A stretch of 64,000 nt of DNA from Helicobacter rodentium ATCC 700285. Lineage in GTDB: Bacteria; Campylobacterota; Campylobacteria; Campylobacterales; Helicobacteraceae. The notes beneath the pieces were generated by a model that did not search any database, was not told where the DNA came from, and saw only the letters and a list, made by a program, of their open reading frames with translations. Position 1 is the stretch's first letter. Every line of letters begins with the position of its first letter. Where the stretch lies: NCBI RefSeq assembly GCF_000687535.1, contig NZ_JHWC01000008.1, forward strand, positions 47,317-111,316, given 5' to 3'. A program made the translations under genes and the position numbers. This document shows positions 52,392 to 60,254 of this stretch, piece by piece.

Positions 52392-53720
52392 CTATTCCTT
52401 GTTTTCTGTTCCAAAAGGCTTCTTTGTTGCTTTTAAACGCACAATCCTAGCACCCTCTGTGGCTAACACCTCATAAACGCAATATTCATCACTGATAGAA
52501 TCCCCAACCACAGGCATTCTCTCTAGCAGATTAAAGACATAGCCTCCAATGGTTACCTGCTCCGTGTCCTCCTCAAACTCAATGCCCAAAACATCTGCTA
52601 CGCGCTCTAAATCAAGCATTCCATCAAAGGAATAGGAATCCTCATCAATCTTATGGTAATCCTCACTTTTTTTATCGTGTTCATCACTAATATCGCCAAT
52701 GACTTCCTCTAAAATATCCTCCATTGTAAGCAATCCCGCCGTTCCACCATACTCATCTACGACAAGCGCAGTGTGGATTTGTCTGCGGTTCATTTGGATT
52801 AAAATATTAGAAATAGATGCACTCTCTGGGACGATAATCATTTCTCTAATCAAGCTTTCTAACTCTTTGGAGGGATTCTTACTCAACATCGTCTCAAGCA
52901 AATCACGCAAATGCACCATACCAATGATATTATCCTTGCCCTCCTTGCAATAAGGATAGCGCGTGTGTTTCGTGGAAGTTACGATTCGCATATTTTCCTC
53001 ATAGCTGTTATCATCATACAAGCAAATCATATCTTTTCTAGGCGTCATTACTTCCTTTGCCATCGTGTCTGAAAAGCTTACAGCATTTTGAATAATCTCA
53101 TTTTCAATCGTATCCAAATAGCCGCCCTTTAAGCTCTCTCCCACGATAATTTTAAGCTCCTCTTCAGAATGCGCATTCTCCTCCCCCTCACTTGCGGGTT
53201 TAATCCCCATTTTATGCAAGGAAAATACCGCCAAATAGTCAAAAATACGAATCAATGGAAAGAAAAGAATCCAAAACATATGCAAAGGCTTCGCGACAAA
53301 TAACACCGCCTTTTCAGCTTTAGCGATTGCCACAGATTTTGGAATCAACTCCCCTGCCACCACATGCAAAAGCGTAATAAAACTAAACGCAACCACAAAA
53401 CTCACAGAATGTAAAAGCACAGGATTCTCGCCTATAAAGTATTTAAAGGGCTTTTCAAGCAGACGCGCAATCGCAGGTTCGCCAACCCAACCCAACCCCA
53501 AAGAGGAAAGCGTAATGCCAAGCTGCGTAGCAGATAGATAAGAATCCAACTTACCTGTGATTTTAAGTGCTAGTTGCGCACTTGGCACTTCGCGTTTAAC
53601 TAACTCCTCTAGGCGAGAACGGCGGATTTTAACGATTGCAAATTCAGAAAGCACAAAGAAACCATTTAGCATTACTAAAAATAATGCAAAAATAGACAAG
53701 AGAAACGACTCGGTGTCCAA
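52392..53720 (-). CDS. CNNM/HlyC-CorC family membrane protein with CBS domains
   Basis: A 442-residue protein. The DUF21 membrane domain (residues 1-190, starting [30 protein letters not shown]) is followed by a CBS pair ([12 protein letters not shown]..., [32 protein letters not shown]) and a C-terminal CorC/HlyC domain ([18 protein letters not shown] ... [18 protein letters not shown]). The family acts in magnesium/cobalt transport or resistance; the 'haemolysin' label is historical. The start is TTG after GGAG, with no ATG available. Confidence 0.9.
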   Translation of the reverse strand: MDTESFLLSIFALFLVMLNGFFVLSEFAIVKIRRSRLEELVKREVPSAQLALKITGKLDSYLSATQLGITLSSLGLGWVGEPAIARLLEKPFKYFIGENPVLLHSVSFVVAFSFITLLHVVAGELIPKSVAIAKAEKAVLFVAKPLHMFWILFFPLIRIFDYLAVFSLHKMGIKPASEGEENAHSEEELKIIVGESLKGGYLDTIENEIIQNAVSFSDTMAKEVMTPRKDMICLYDDNSYEENMRIVTSTKHTRYPYCKEGKDNIIGMVHLRDLLETMLSKNPSKELESLIREMIIVPESASISNILIQMNRRQIHTALVVDEYGGTAGLLTMEDILEEVIGDISDEHDKKSEDYHKIDEDSYSFDGMLDLERVADVLGIEFEEDTEQVTIGGYVFNLLERMPVVGDSISDEYCVYEVLATEGARIVRLKATKKPFGTENKE

Positions 53721-53964
53721 AAAATCTCCTTTAAAAATAAAAAATTTTGTAATTTTAGCATAATCCTACTTAAGATTTTAATAACCCAAAGAATAATGGC
53801 ACTCAAGCGTAAAAACTTAATCAATAGGTCTAACTATTTCATTATGTATATCTCCTTTGCCAACGAATTCAAAAGATAGTTTTTTACATTTTAGATTCCA
53901 AATCTTAATATGCTTTACAAATTACGCAATGTTTGTTTTCACCTAGATCAACATTACAAATTAT
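53721..53964. other. Non-coding stretch with protein remnants
   Basis: No intact gene. On the minus strand a stop at 53819-53817 is preceded by an open stretch whose translation (KCKKLSFEFVGKGDIHNEIV, ending PID) looks like a real protein C-terminus. Just upstream, in another frame, NVDLGENKHCVICKAY ends at its own stop. Neither has a start codon. They look like frameshifted pieces of a lost gene; family not recognised. Confidence 0.4.
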
Positions 53965-54475
53965 ATGCTCATTTTACTACTTGTAGCGATGGATTATCTT
54001 TTATTTATTGCGACTTTTGCTTCTGTGTCTTTTTCTGTCCGGAGTGAATATGAATCTCGCACTCTCGCTTGGCTTAAAGTGTGGGGTTAAAAAACCTTGC
54101 ATATGGTGTTTGGTGCGCTTTCTGGATTCACGCTTGTGGTAATTGTATGTGACTATGGAGCAAACTTTATTTTAGCCCATGATTTTGCATTTAAATCTTT
54201 TCTAATTTTGGGTGCTTTGTTTTTGATTTATCTTGCGTGGAAGTTTTTACCTTTCAAGAGCAGCATTGCAAGAAAAAAGAGAGAATCTATTGTCATTCAA
54301 GGCTTTATCTCTGCAGTTTAAAATCCCAAAGATTATATTTTTTCTTGCTCTCCTCCCGCCTTTTTTGGAAAAATCCAATCTTTTCACTCTTGCAAGTATT
54401 ATGGTAATTTTAGAATCCATAGCGCTTATTACCTTATGCGCTAGACGGGAGTTTGTTTCATCTTTTTCTCTTTAA
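53965..54475 (+). pseudogene. LysE-family exporter pseudogene (frameshifted)
   Basis: Pieces of a LysE/RhtB amino-acid exporter lie in order in different frames: an N-terminal helix (MLILLLVAMDYLLFIATFASVS), then VNMNLALSLGLKCGVKK (the family's 'PN..ALSLGLK.G.K' stretch) in a second frame, then LHMVFGALSGFTLVVIVCDY ... KSFLILGALFLIYLAWKFL back in the first frame after an in-frame TAA, and finally FKIPKIIFFLALLPPFL in a third frame. At least three frame changes and one stop make it non-functional. Orientation and order match the family. Confidence 0.7.
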
Positions 54476-54944
54476 TTATATCAACAAGCTTTTTAAATTC
54501 TCCGCACTTTGCCTTTTTGCGCTTAGTTATTGGATGCTTTATGAAATAATTTGAGAGTTCTAAACCTCCTACCACCTTTTGTGTGATATCTACTTGATTC
54601 ATAAGATATATTTTATGTTAGCTTTTTTCCGTCAAATAAAAAATGCAAAAAAATACAACAAACTGCACACTCTGCCATAAAATTCAAAACATTAAGTAAA
54701 GCTTATAAAATTTTTGCATTTTATAAAAAATCCAAATGATTCAAAGGCATTTTTAGAGATTATCAAAGAAATAATATTGCTGCAAATGGCTATGTTGAAA
54801 TAACCGACATTCAAAAATATGAATACAATCCACTAAACAATATTAACGCCACACATTCATCCATTATAGCTTTGGCTTTATCTTTATAGAAAAATAATTT
54901 TGATTATTGTAGAATGTTTCGAAAATATCACAAAAGGGTTTTTT
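54476..54944. other. Decayed region before the glycan locus
   Basis: No intact gene is supported. A minus-strand frame of 53 codons (54602-54441, starting MNQVDITQKVV) lacks a ribosome site and overlaps the LysE remnant. On the plus strand 54740-54889 is open for 49 codons, reading FKGIFRDYQRNNIAANGYVE then ITDIQKYEYNPLNNINATHS, with no start; it looks like the C-terminus of a vanished protein. The region is strongly AT-rich, unlike the genes before 53720. Confidence 0.45.
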
Positions 54945-56237
54945 ATGAATAATCCAATAATTATAGGGGGGGGGGGCATTGCTGGAATCTCTGCTGCTTA
55001 CCATCTAAAACAAAAAGGTATATCAAGCACGATCTACGAAAAAGAAAATCTTTACGGTGGCCTTTGTGCTTCGTTTAGTATCAATGGTTTTACTTTTGAT
55101 AATGCAGTACATCTATCTTTTACGCACGAAAAATACGTGCAAAATCTTTTTAATTCTTCTTGCGAAATCATCATACACAAACTCCCAAAAATGGCAAATT
55201 ACTACAAAGGATATTGGTTAAAACATCCGGCACAAAACAACCTCGAACCGCTAGATACCAAAGAAAAAGTCGATATTATTGCGGATTTTTGTAATAATCC
55301 CTATAAAAATCAACCCATTCATAATTACGAAGACTGGTTAAAAGCTCAATATGGTGAATATTTTAGTCAAAATTTCCCTATGCGCTATACTAGAAAATAC
55401 TGGAACTTAGAGGCTAAAGATTTAAGCACTTCTTGGGTTGGTTCTAGAATGTACCAACCAAACATTAAAGAAGTCTTGCATGGTGCTTTTGACAAAAATA
55501 CACCCAATACATATTATGCAAAAGAAATGAGGGTTCCAAAGCATGGGGGCTACAAGTCATTTTTGGGGGGAATGGCAAAAGATTGCGATATAAAATACAA
55601 TAAAGAAATTATAGAAGTTAATCCCATAAAGAAAATAGTCTATTTTGCTGATGGAAGTCGCCAAGAATACAGCACTTTTATCTCAACAATTCCACTACCA
55701 GAATATACAAAACTTATCAGAAATACCCCAAGAGAAGTATCTATAGCCTGCAATAAGTTAAAATATACCAGTATAGCTTTAATTTCTTTTGGTTTTAATA
55801 AATCAGATATTGCAAAACATCTTTGGTTTTATATCTATGATGAAGATATACTTCCTGCTAGATGTTATAGTCCCAATATGAAATCTCCTTATAATGCACC
55901 TCAAAATTGTAGTTCATTACAATTTGAAATATATTTTTCAAAAGATAAGCCTTTAGCACTCACTAAAGATGAAACTATTAAACAAGTAATTAACCAATGT
56001 GAAAAAATGAAAATATTCAAAAAAGAGGATATACTTATGCAAGATTATAGAATTTTACCTTATGGAAATGTAACTTTTTATCGCGGAATGGAAAAAGACA
56101 GAGAGATAATAAAAAAATTCCTTCAAACTTGCCACATCTATACGGCAGGGAGATTTGGAGAATGGGATTATCTATGGAGTGACCAAAGCGTATTGTCTGG
56201 GAAAAAGGTAGCTGAAGAAATTGCTCTAATTATTTAG
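54945..56237 (+). CDS. FAD-dependent amine oxidase-like protein, phase-variable
   Basis: A 430-residue flavoprotein of the protoporphyrinogen-oxidase/UDP-galactopyranose-mutase-like group found in surface-glycan clusters. The dinucleotide motif IIIGGGGIAGISAAYHL is at residues 5-21, YEKENLYGGLCAS follows, and the C-terminal FAD contact is AGRFGEWDYLWSDQSVLSG. The glycines are encoded by a run of 11 G (54966-54976). A change of one or two G shifts the frame to early stops, so this is a classic on/off contingency locus, in the ON state here. Likely modifies a sugar or lipid-linked sugar; substrate unknown. ATG 54945 follows AAAGGG. Confidence 0.8.
   Translation: MNNPIIIGGGGIAGISAAYHLKQKGISSTIYEKENLYGGLCASFSINGFTFDNAVHLSFTHEKYVQNLFNSSCEIIIHKLPKMANYYKGYWLKHPAQNNLEPLDTKEKVDIIADFCNNPYKNQPIHNYEDWLKAQYGEYFSQNFPMRYTRKYWNLEAKDLSTSWVGSRMYQPNIKEVLHGAFDKNTPNTYYAKEMRVPKHGGYKSFLGGMAKDCDIKYNKEIIEVNPIKKIVYFADGSRQEYSTFISTIPLPEYTKLIRNTPREVSIACNKLKYTSIALISFGFNKSDIAKHLWFYIYDEDILPARCYSPNMKSPYNAPQNCSSLQFEIYFSKDKPLALTKDETIKQVINQCEKMKIFKKEDILMQDYRILPYGNVTFYRGMEKDREIIKKFLQTCHIYTAGRFGEWDYLWSDQSVLSGKKVAEEIALII
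54966..54976 (+). repeat. Homopolymeric G11 tract (phase variation)
   Basis: Eleven consecutive G within codons 8-11 of the FAD gene: ATA, then GGG GGG GGG GGC, then ATT. With 10 G the frame meets TAA about 13 codons later; with 12 G it reaches TAG near 55080. Only lengths of 3n+2 keep the gene open. Poly-G tracts of this size slip during replication in Campylobacter and Helicobacter. Confidence 0.85.
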
Positions 56238-56729
56238 TATTTCCATTCTTTTCATTAAATAAAGCGATTTTTTTGCGCCCCATTTGGTATCTAACCTTCA
56301 AACAATCAAAATTATTTACAACATTATATGCATAAGAATAACCAACAATGTGATTTCCTCCACCCATTGGCAATTATTCATCTTTAAAATAAATTTTTCT
56401 CAATAAATTTGAACAATTTATTTTAATTATTTAATTTCCCATAAACATTAAAAATCAATAAATTAATCATTATTGTTTTTGGACCACTTGAAACATGATA
56501 ACATATTATATATTCAAAAACTTTTTTAGTGGAAGTGTATAAGGTTGCTGGTTTATATTCCGAAGAATCGTAACAAAAACCAAAACTAGATGTATTAATT
56601 AATTTATTCTATATTGCTACTTCCCTAACTAAGGCAATAATTTCATATTTTTGAACTTACAAGAAAATTTGCTCCAATAAAATCTGTAGCACCCGTAAGC
56701 AAAATCGTTGTTTTAGAGACTGGCATTTA
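56230..56729 (-). pseudogene. Remnants of a second short-chain dehydrogenase/epimerase gene
   Basis: On the minus strand at 56728-56642 an ATG opens MPVSKTTILLTGATDFIGAN, ending after about 28 codons. It is an N-terminal Rossmann motif very like the neighbouring gene at 57672 (KILLTGATGFVGTNF), and a shifted frame continues KYEIIALVRE, matching KHEIIALVRK of that neighbour. Further on, a 45-codon frame (56367-56230, starting MGGGNHIVGYSYAY) overlaps the end of the FAD gene and may be unrelated. No intact gene remains in 56238-56781. It looks like a decayed duplicate. Confidence 0.6.
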
Positions 56730-56781
56730 AGCAATCTCTTTTAAAAATAAGCAGATAATATAATCACATATTACTGCCACC

Positions 56782-57672
56782 TCAGTTATGACAATCCTTC
56801 ATCATTTCAAATCCTTGCTCAAAAGTAATTTTTTGCTCCCATTGTGGTAGCTTATCCCCACTCTCATAAGGCATAAAATTTTCCCTCAAAGAATATGGTA
56901 AAGCACCCCAATTAATATCTATTTCTTTGCCAAAACACTTTTCAAAAATTTTAGCAATATCTTTCAGCGTTTTTCTCTCTTTTGAATGCAGAGCAATTTT
57001 TCTATTATGCAATAATACCCCTTCTTTCTTCTCCAACAAATCAATACAAATTTCGAACGCATCAATCACATCGCTAATATACAATATATCAATAACTTGC
57101 TCACCACCACTCATTTTTATTTGCTCATCACTCTTTAAAGCTTTTAACCATATATTAAAGATTTTTGGACGACAATCATTTGGGCCATAAGTATCATTTA
57201 GCAAAATAGTAGTAAATTTAAATTTTGCAACCTGAGTATAATAATCAGCAATCCTTAAAAATGCTGTTTTTGTTGCTGCATATAAATTCAATGGATTATT
57301 TGATAAATTCTTATAAAACTGCCAAAAAGTTCCAACATTAATAAACCAACCTTCAAAATCAATCATATATAAAATTTCTAACAATTCTGCACCAAAAACA
57401 ATATTACTTTCAATCAAAGAAGATACTTGATAATTCTCATGGTTTTTGATGTATAAAGTAGCCAAATGCACAACGCCATCTATATTTTCTTTTTTTAAAA
57501 TATTGGAAAATTTTTGCATATCTCCATCATAGCGATAAATCTTACAAAATTTTTCAACTCTGCTTGTATCGCTATCTTTTCTGACTAAAGCAATAATTTC
57601 ATGTTTCTTGTGAAGTTGCAAGACAAAATTTGTTCCAACAAAGCCTGTGGCACCGGTAAGTAAAATTTTCAT
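56782..57672 (-). CDS. NAD-dependent epimerase/reductase, probable CDP-deoxyhexose reductase
   Basis: An extended short-chain dehydrogenase of 296 residues. NAD motif LLTGATGFVGTNF (residues 4-16), VVHLATLY after strand 4, catalytic serine/threonine in FINVGTFWQ and YxxxK in YAATK. It closes the 3,6-dideoxyhexose operon, where other species carry abequose, paratose or ascarylose synthase (Abe, Prt, AscF). It is therefore a good candidate for the last 4-keto reduction. It starts directly after the RmlC-type gene stop. Exact stereochemistry cannot be deduced. Confidence 0.75.
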   Translation of the reverse strand: MKILLTGATGFVGTNFVLQLHKKHEIIALVRKDSDTSRVEKFCKIYRYDGDMQKFSNILKKENIDGVVHLATLYIKNHENYQVSSLIESNIVFGAELLEILYMIDFEGWFINVGTFWQFYKNLSNNPLNLYAATKTAFLRIADYYTQVAKFKFTTILLNDTYGPNDCRPKIFNIWLKALKSDEQIKMSGGEQVIDILYISDVIDAFEICIDLLEKKEGVLLHNRKIALHSKERKTLKDIAKIFEKCFGKEIDINWGALPYSLRENFMPYESGDKLPQWEQKITFEQGFEMMKDCHN

Positions 57673-58233
57673 TTAAAAAACCTGCCTCAACTTAAAGTCT
57701 TTTAAAGTCTCAAAAGATAAATCTCTTTGTGAAATAATTAAATCTTCAATGTCGTATTTGCTACTATTTTTTCGCCAATCAAACCCAAAACTATTATATA
57801 AAATTCCACTATCATATTCTTTAGAATAAATACTCGTTTGGAGATAATGCACTTTTGTATTATCTTCCAAGCACAAAAAACCATGTGCAAAACCTTTGGG
57901 TATATATAAAAAACTATTTTCTTTAGAGCTTAAAACTATTTCAAAAAAATTCCCAAAAGTCAAAGAATGAGAGCGAATATCAACAACTACATCCAATATT
58001 TTTCCACTACTCACATACACAAGCTTGGTATGTTCAAAAGGAGGTAGCTGAAAATGCATTCCCCTAAGAACACCTTTTTTGGATACGGAGTAATAAGCTT
58101 CCTTAAAATCAGTATCTAACGAGCATTGTTTAAAAAACTCTTCATTAAACTGCTTAACAAACTCTCCACGCTCGTCTTGTAAAATATTTGTTTTTAAAAC
58201 ATAAAGCCCTTTGAAATCTGTTATTAACTTTTC
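57673..58233 (-). CDS. RmlC-type sugar 3,5- or 5-epimerase (possible AscE-like)
   Basis: A 186-residue cupin of the dTDP-4-dehydrorhamnose 3,5-epimerase family. Catalytic histidine in VLRGMHFQLPP, partner aspartate in VDIRSHSLTFG and the FLYIPKGFAHGFLCLED segment are present. Among CDP-sugar clusters the equivalent enzyme is AscE, which epimerises C5 on the way to CDP-ascarylose. ATG 58233 is chosen with AAAGG upstream; an extended frame to 58281 begins with TTG inside the preceding spacer. The upstream gene's G tract affects how translation reaches it. Confidence 0.75.
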   Translation of the reverse strand, partial: EKLITDFKGLYVLKTNILQDERGEFVKQFNEEFFKQCSLDTDFKEAYYSVSKKGVLRGMHFQLPPFEHTKLVYVSSGKILDVVVDIRSHSLTFGNFFEIVLSSKENSFLYIPKGFAHGFLCLEDNTKVHYLQTSIYSKEYDSGILYNSFGFDWRKNSSKYDIEDLIISQRDLSFETLKDFKLRQVF

Positions 58234-58287
58234 CATATTAAGCAACCTTTTGCCAAATATGGGATTCTTTTCTATTAACAATAAGGC

Positions 58288-59184
58288 TTAAAAGCCCCCC
58301 CCCCCGCCACTATTATAAACTCTAAACAACATATCACTGATTCCTTTTTTATAATCGTATTTTGGGATGAAACCTAGTTTTAATAAAGGCGCAATATCTT
58401 CATCAATATGCATAGGCTCACCTTTCCTATATGGAATTGCCCCAAAATCCAAAATGCTATTATTGGAGCATTGATATTTTTTAAATTCATCAGCCAAATA
58501 AATGCAAAATTCTCGAATACTTACCTGCTTACCAGTTCCAATATCAAATTCTGCAAATTTTGGCAAACAATACAGATTAGCAACCAAAACTTTATAAGCG
58601 GACACCACATCATCAATATATATAAAGTCTCGCATTTGTTCGCCCTTTGTCAAAGCAATACTCGCTTTATTGTTTTGCAAAGATTCCATAAGAAAACATA
58701 CGAATTTATCTTTACCATCATCATAACCGTACATATGTTCTAGTTTACAATTTATGATTTGAATCTCTTTTGATAATGGAACCAAATAATCTCTAATGTG
58801 CTTTTTGGTGGTAGTATAGTAGTTCAAATAATCTTGTTGTAAGGTGTCAGTATTAAAAAAGGTGTCAGTATTAAAAAGAATACTGTATTCTATCATTTTT
58901 ATGCTTAAATTTATATTGGTGTTTATGATGTCACTTAATTTTTCATTATTGCGTCCATAATTTACCGCTGTATGAAAAACTAACGTTGGCCTATGCCTAT
59001 CAAAAATTGTCTCCAACTCAACCTCGTCAATATTATAAAGAATCAGATTTGCAATATCTGCAATGCGATAAATATTTGAACTACTTCTTTTTATCCCCAC
59101 AACTTCATACTCTTTGGAAAACTCTCTCGCCAAATGAGATCCCAAAAAACCACTGATGCCACTAATTAGAATGCTTTTTTTCAC
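58288..59184 (-). CDS. NAD-dependent epimerase/dehydratase with G tract at its 3' end
   Basis: An extended short-chain dehydrogenase of 298 residues. The N-terminal motif is ILISGISGFLGSHLAREF, the catalytic YxxxK is YTTTK, and RDFIYIDDVVSAY is the family's mid-protein stretch. GTG start with AGGA, overlapping the dehydratase gene by 23 bases. The gene ends in 11 G (58305-58295) encoding a terminal glycine run, so slippage changes the C-terminus. An 18-bp tandem duplication doubles FFNTDT next to the active site. Perhaps a C2-epimerase or 4-ketoreductase of the dideoxyhexose route; not resolvable. Confidence 0.7.
   Translation of the reverse strand: MKKSILISGISGFLGSHLAREFSKEYEVVGIKRSSSNIYRIADIANLILYNIDEVELETIFDRHRPTLVFHTAVNYGRNNEKLSDIINTNINLSIKMIEYSILFNTDTFFNTDTLQQDYLNYYTTTKKHIRDYLVPLSKEIQIINCKLEHMYGYDDGKDKFVCFLMESLQNNKASIALTKGEQMRDFIYIDDVVSAYKVLVANLYCLPKFAEFDIGTGKQVSIREFCIYLADEFKKYQCSNNSILDFGAIPYRKGEPMHIDEDIAPLLKLGFIPKYDYKKGISDMLFRVYNSGGGGGF
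58295..58305 (-). repeat. Homopolymeric G11 tract (minus strand) at gene 3' end
   Basis: Eleven C on the plus strand. In the current phase the protein ends SGGGGGF. With 12 G the frame would extend 19 residues past the glycines and stop one base before the ATG of the RmlC-type gene; with 10 G it would end AFKPYC. The tract thus alters the C-terminus and the coupling distance to the next gene rather than simply switching the gene off. Confidence 0.75.
58843..58878. repeat. 18-bp tandem duplication within the epimerase gene
   Basis: GGTGTCAGTATTAAAAAA (plus strand, 58843-58860) is followed at once by the same sequence with one change at the last base (58861-58878). It is in frame and adds six residues (FFNTDT) to the strand before the YTTTK active site. 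Confidence 0.85.
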
Positions 59185-60247
59185 TAAGAATCCTATGATA
59201 TTCCTGCAATTGTGTTTCCGTTATTATTTTTTTATTTTCATAAAACTCTCTATACCATTTTATTGTCCATTCTATAGAAGTTTTAGAATCTAAAACCGGA
59301 TTATACTTTAACATATTTCTAGCCTTAGAAACATCAAGCATTAATAAACCTGCTTCATGTGGGGCACCAACATCCTGTTTGATTTCATAATCCACCTTAT
59401 TCCAAAATTTTTTAGCATCTTTTAAAACCTCTTCCACCCTTAGACATTCTTGTGGACCAAAATTGAAACTAGTCGCAAACTCCTTTTTACCTTCTAGCAA
59501 TTTCTCCCCCAAGCTCAAATAGCCACTTAATGCTTCCAACACATGCTGCCAAGGGCGCACCGCATTAGGATTCCTAATGATTGTTTTTTTGTCACAACTA
59601 ATAGCCTTAATAATATCGGGAATAAGTCTATCATGACTCCAATCTCCACCACCAATAACATTTCCAGCCCTAGCGGAAGCGACTAAAACTTGATGCGCTT
59701 CGCCAAAACTGTCTGTATTAAAAAAACTTGCTCTCATAGAGTTTGTAACAATCTCCGCACAAGCTTTACTAGCACTATAAGGATCATGCCCACCCAAAGG
59801 TTCATTTTCCCTATATGCCCAAAACCATTCTTTGTTTTCATAGACTTTATCGGTCGTTATTATTACAATAGCTTTTAAGTCTTTAAGATTTCTTGCAATA
59901 TTTAGAACATTAAATGTCCCTATTGCATTTACCAGAAAGGTTTCTCTCGGGTTTTCATAACTATATCGCACCAAAGGTTGCGCTGCTAAATGAAAAATAA
60001 TCTCTGGATTACTATCTATCAAAGCTTGTTCTATTTGTTGGTAGTCATTAATGTCCGCAAAATAACTTTGAGCTAAAGCATTTTGCATATTCAATAATTC
60101 AAAATGGTTAGGGTTTGTATTTGGAGGCAAAGAATATCCATAAACTTTTGCACCAAGAAACTTAAGCCATAGAACCAACCACGAACCTTTAAAGCCACTA
60201 TGTCCAGTTAGAAACACTCTCTTATTTTTATAAATATCAAACCCCAT
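59162..60247 (-). CDS. rfbG: CDP-glucose 4,6-dehydratase
   Basis: Converts CDP-glucose to CDP-4-keto-6-deoxyglucose, the second step to 3,6-dideoxyhexoses. FDIYKNKRVFLTGHSGFKGSWLVLWLKFLGA at the N-terminus, TDKVYENKEWFWAYRENEPLGGHDPYSASKACAEI with the YxxxK catalytic pair, and RPWQHVLEALSGYL are specific to RfbG/DdhB rather than dTDP-sugar dehydratases. About 361 residues. ATG 60247 is used; a TTG one codon earlier has slightly better ribosome-site spacing. Confidence 0.93.
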   Translation of the reverse strand: MGFDIYKNKRVFLTGHSGFKGSWLVLWLKFLGAKVYGYSLPPNTNPNHFELLNMQNALAQSYFADINDYQQIEQALIDSNPEIIFHLAAQPLVRYSYENPRETFLVNAIGTFNVLNIARNLKDLKAIVIITTDKVYENKEWFWAYRENEPLGGHDPYSASKACAEIVTNSMRASFFNTDSFGEAHQVLVASARAGNVIGGGDWSHDRLIPDIIKAISCDKKTIIRNPNAVRPWQHVLEALSGYLSLGEKLLEGKKEFATSFNFGPQECLRVEEVLKDAKKFWNKVDYEIKQDVGAPHEAGLLMLDVSKARNMLKYNPVLDSKTSIEWTIKWYREFYENKKIITETQLQEYHRILSEKKHSN

Positions 60248-60254
60248 CAATAAA

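Noticed and set aside
54441..54602. Minus-strand 53-codon frame starting MNQVDITQ
   Set aside because: No ribosome site, unknown similarity, and it overlaps the LysE remnant; mentioned only as part of the decayed region.
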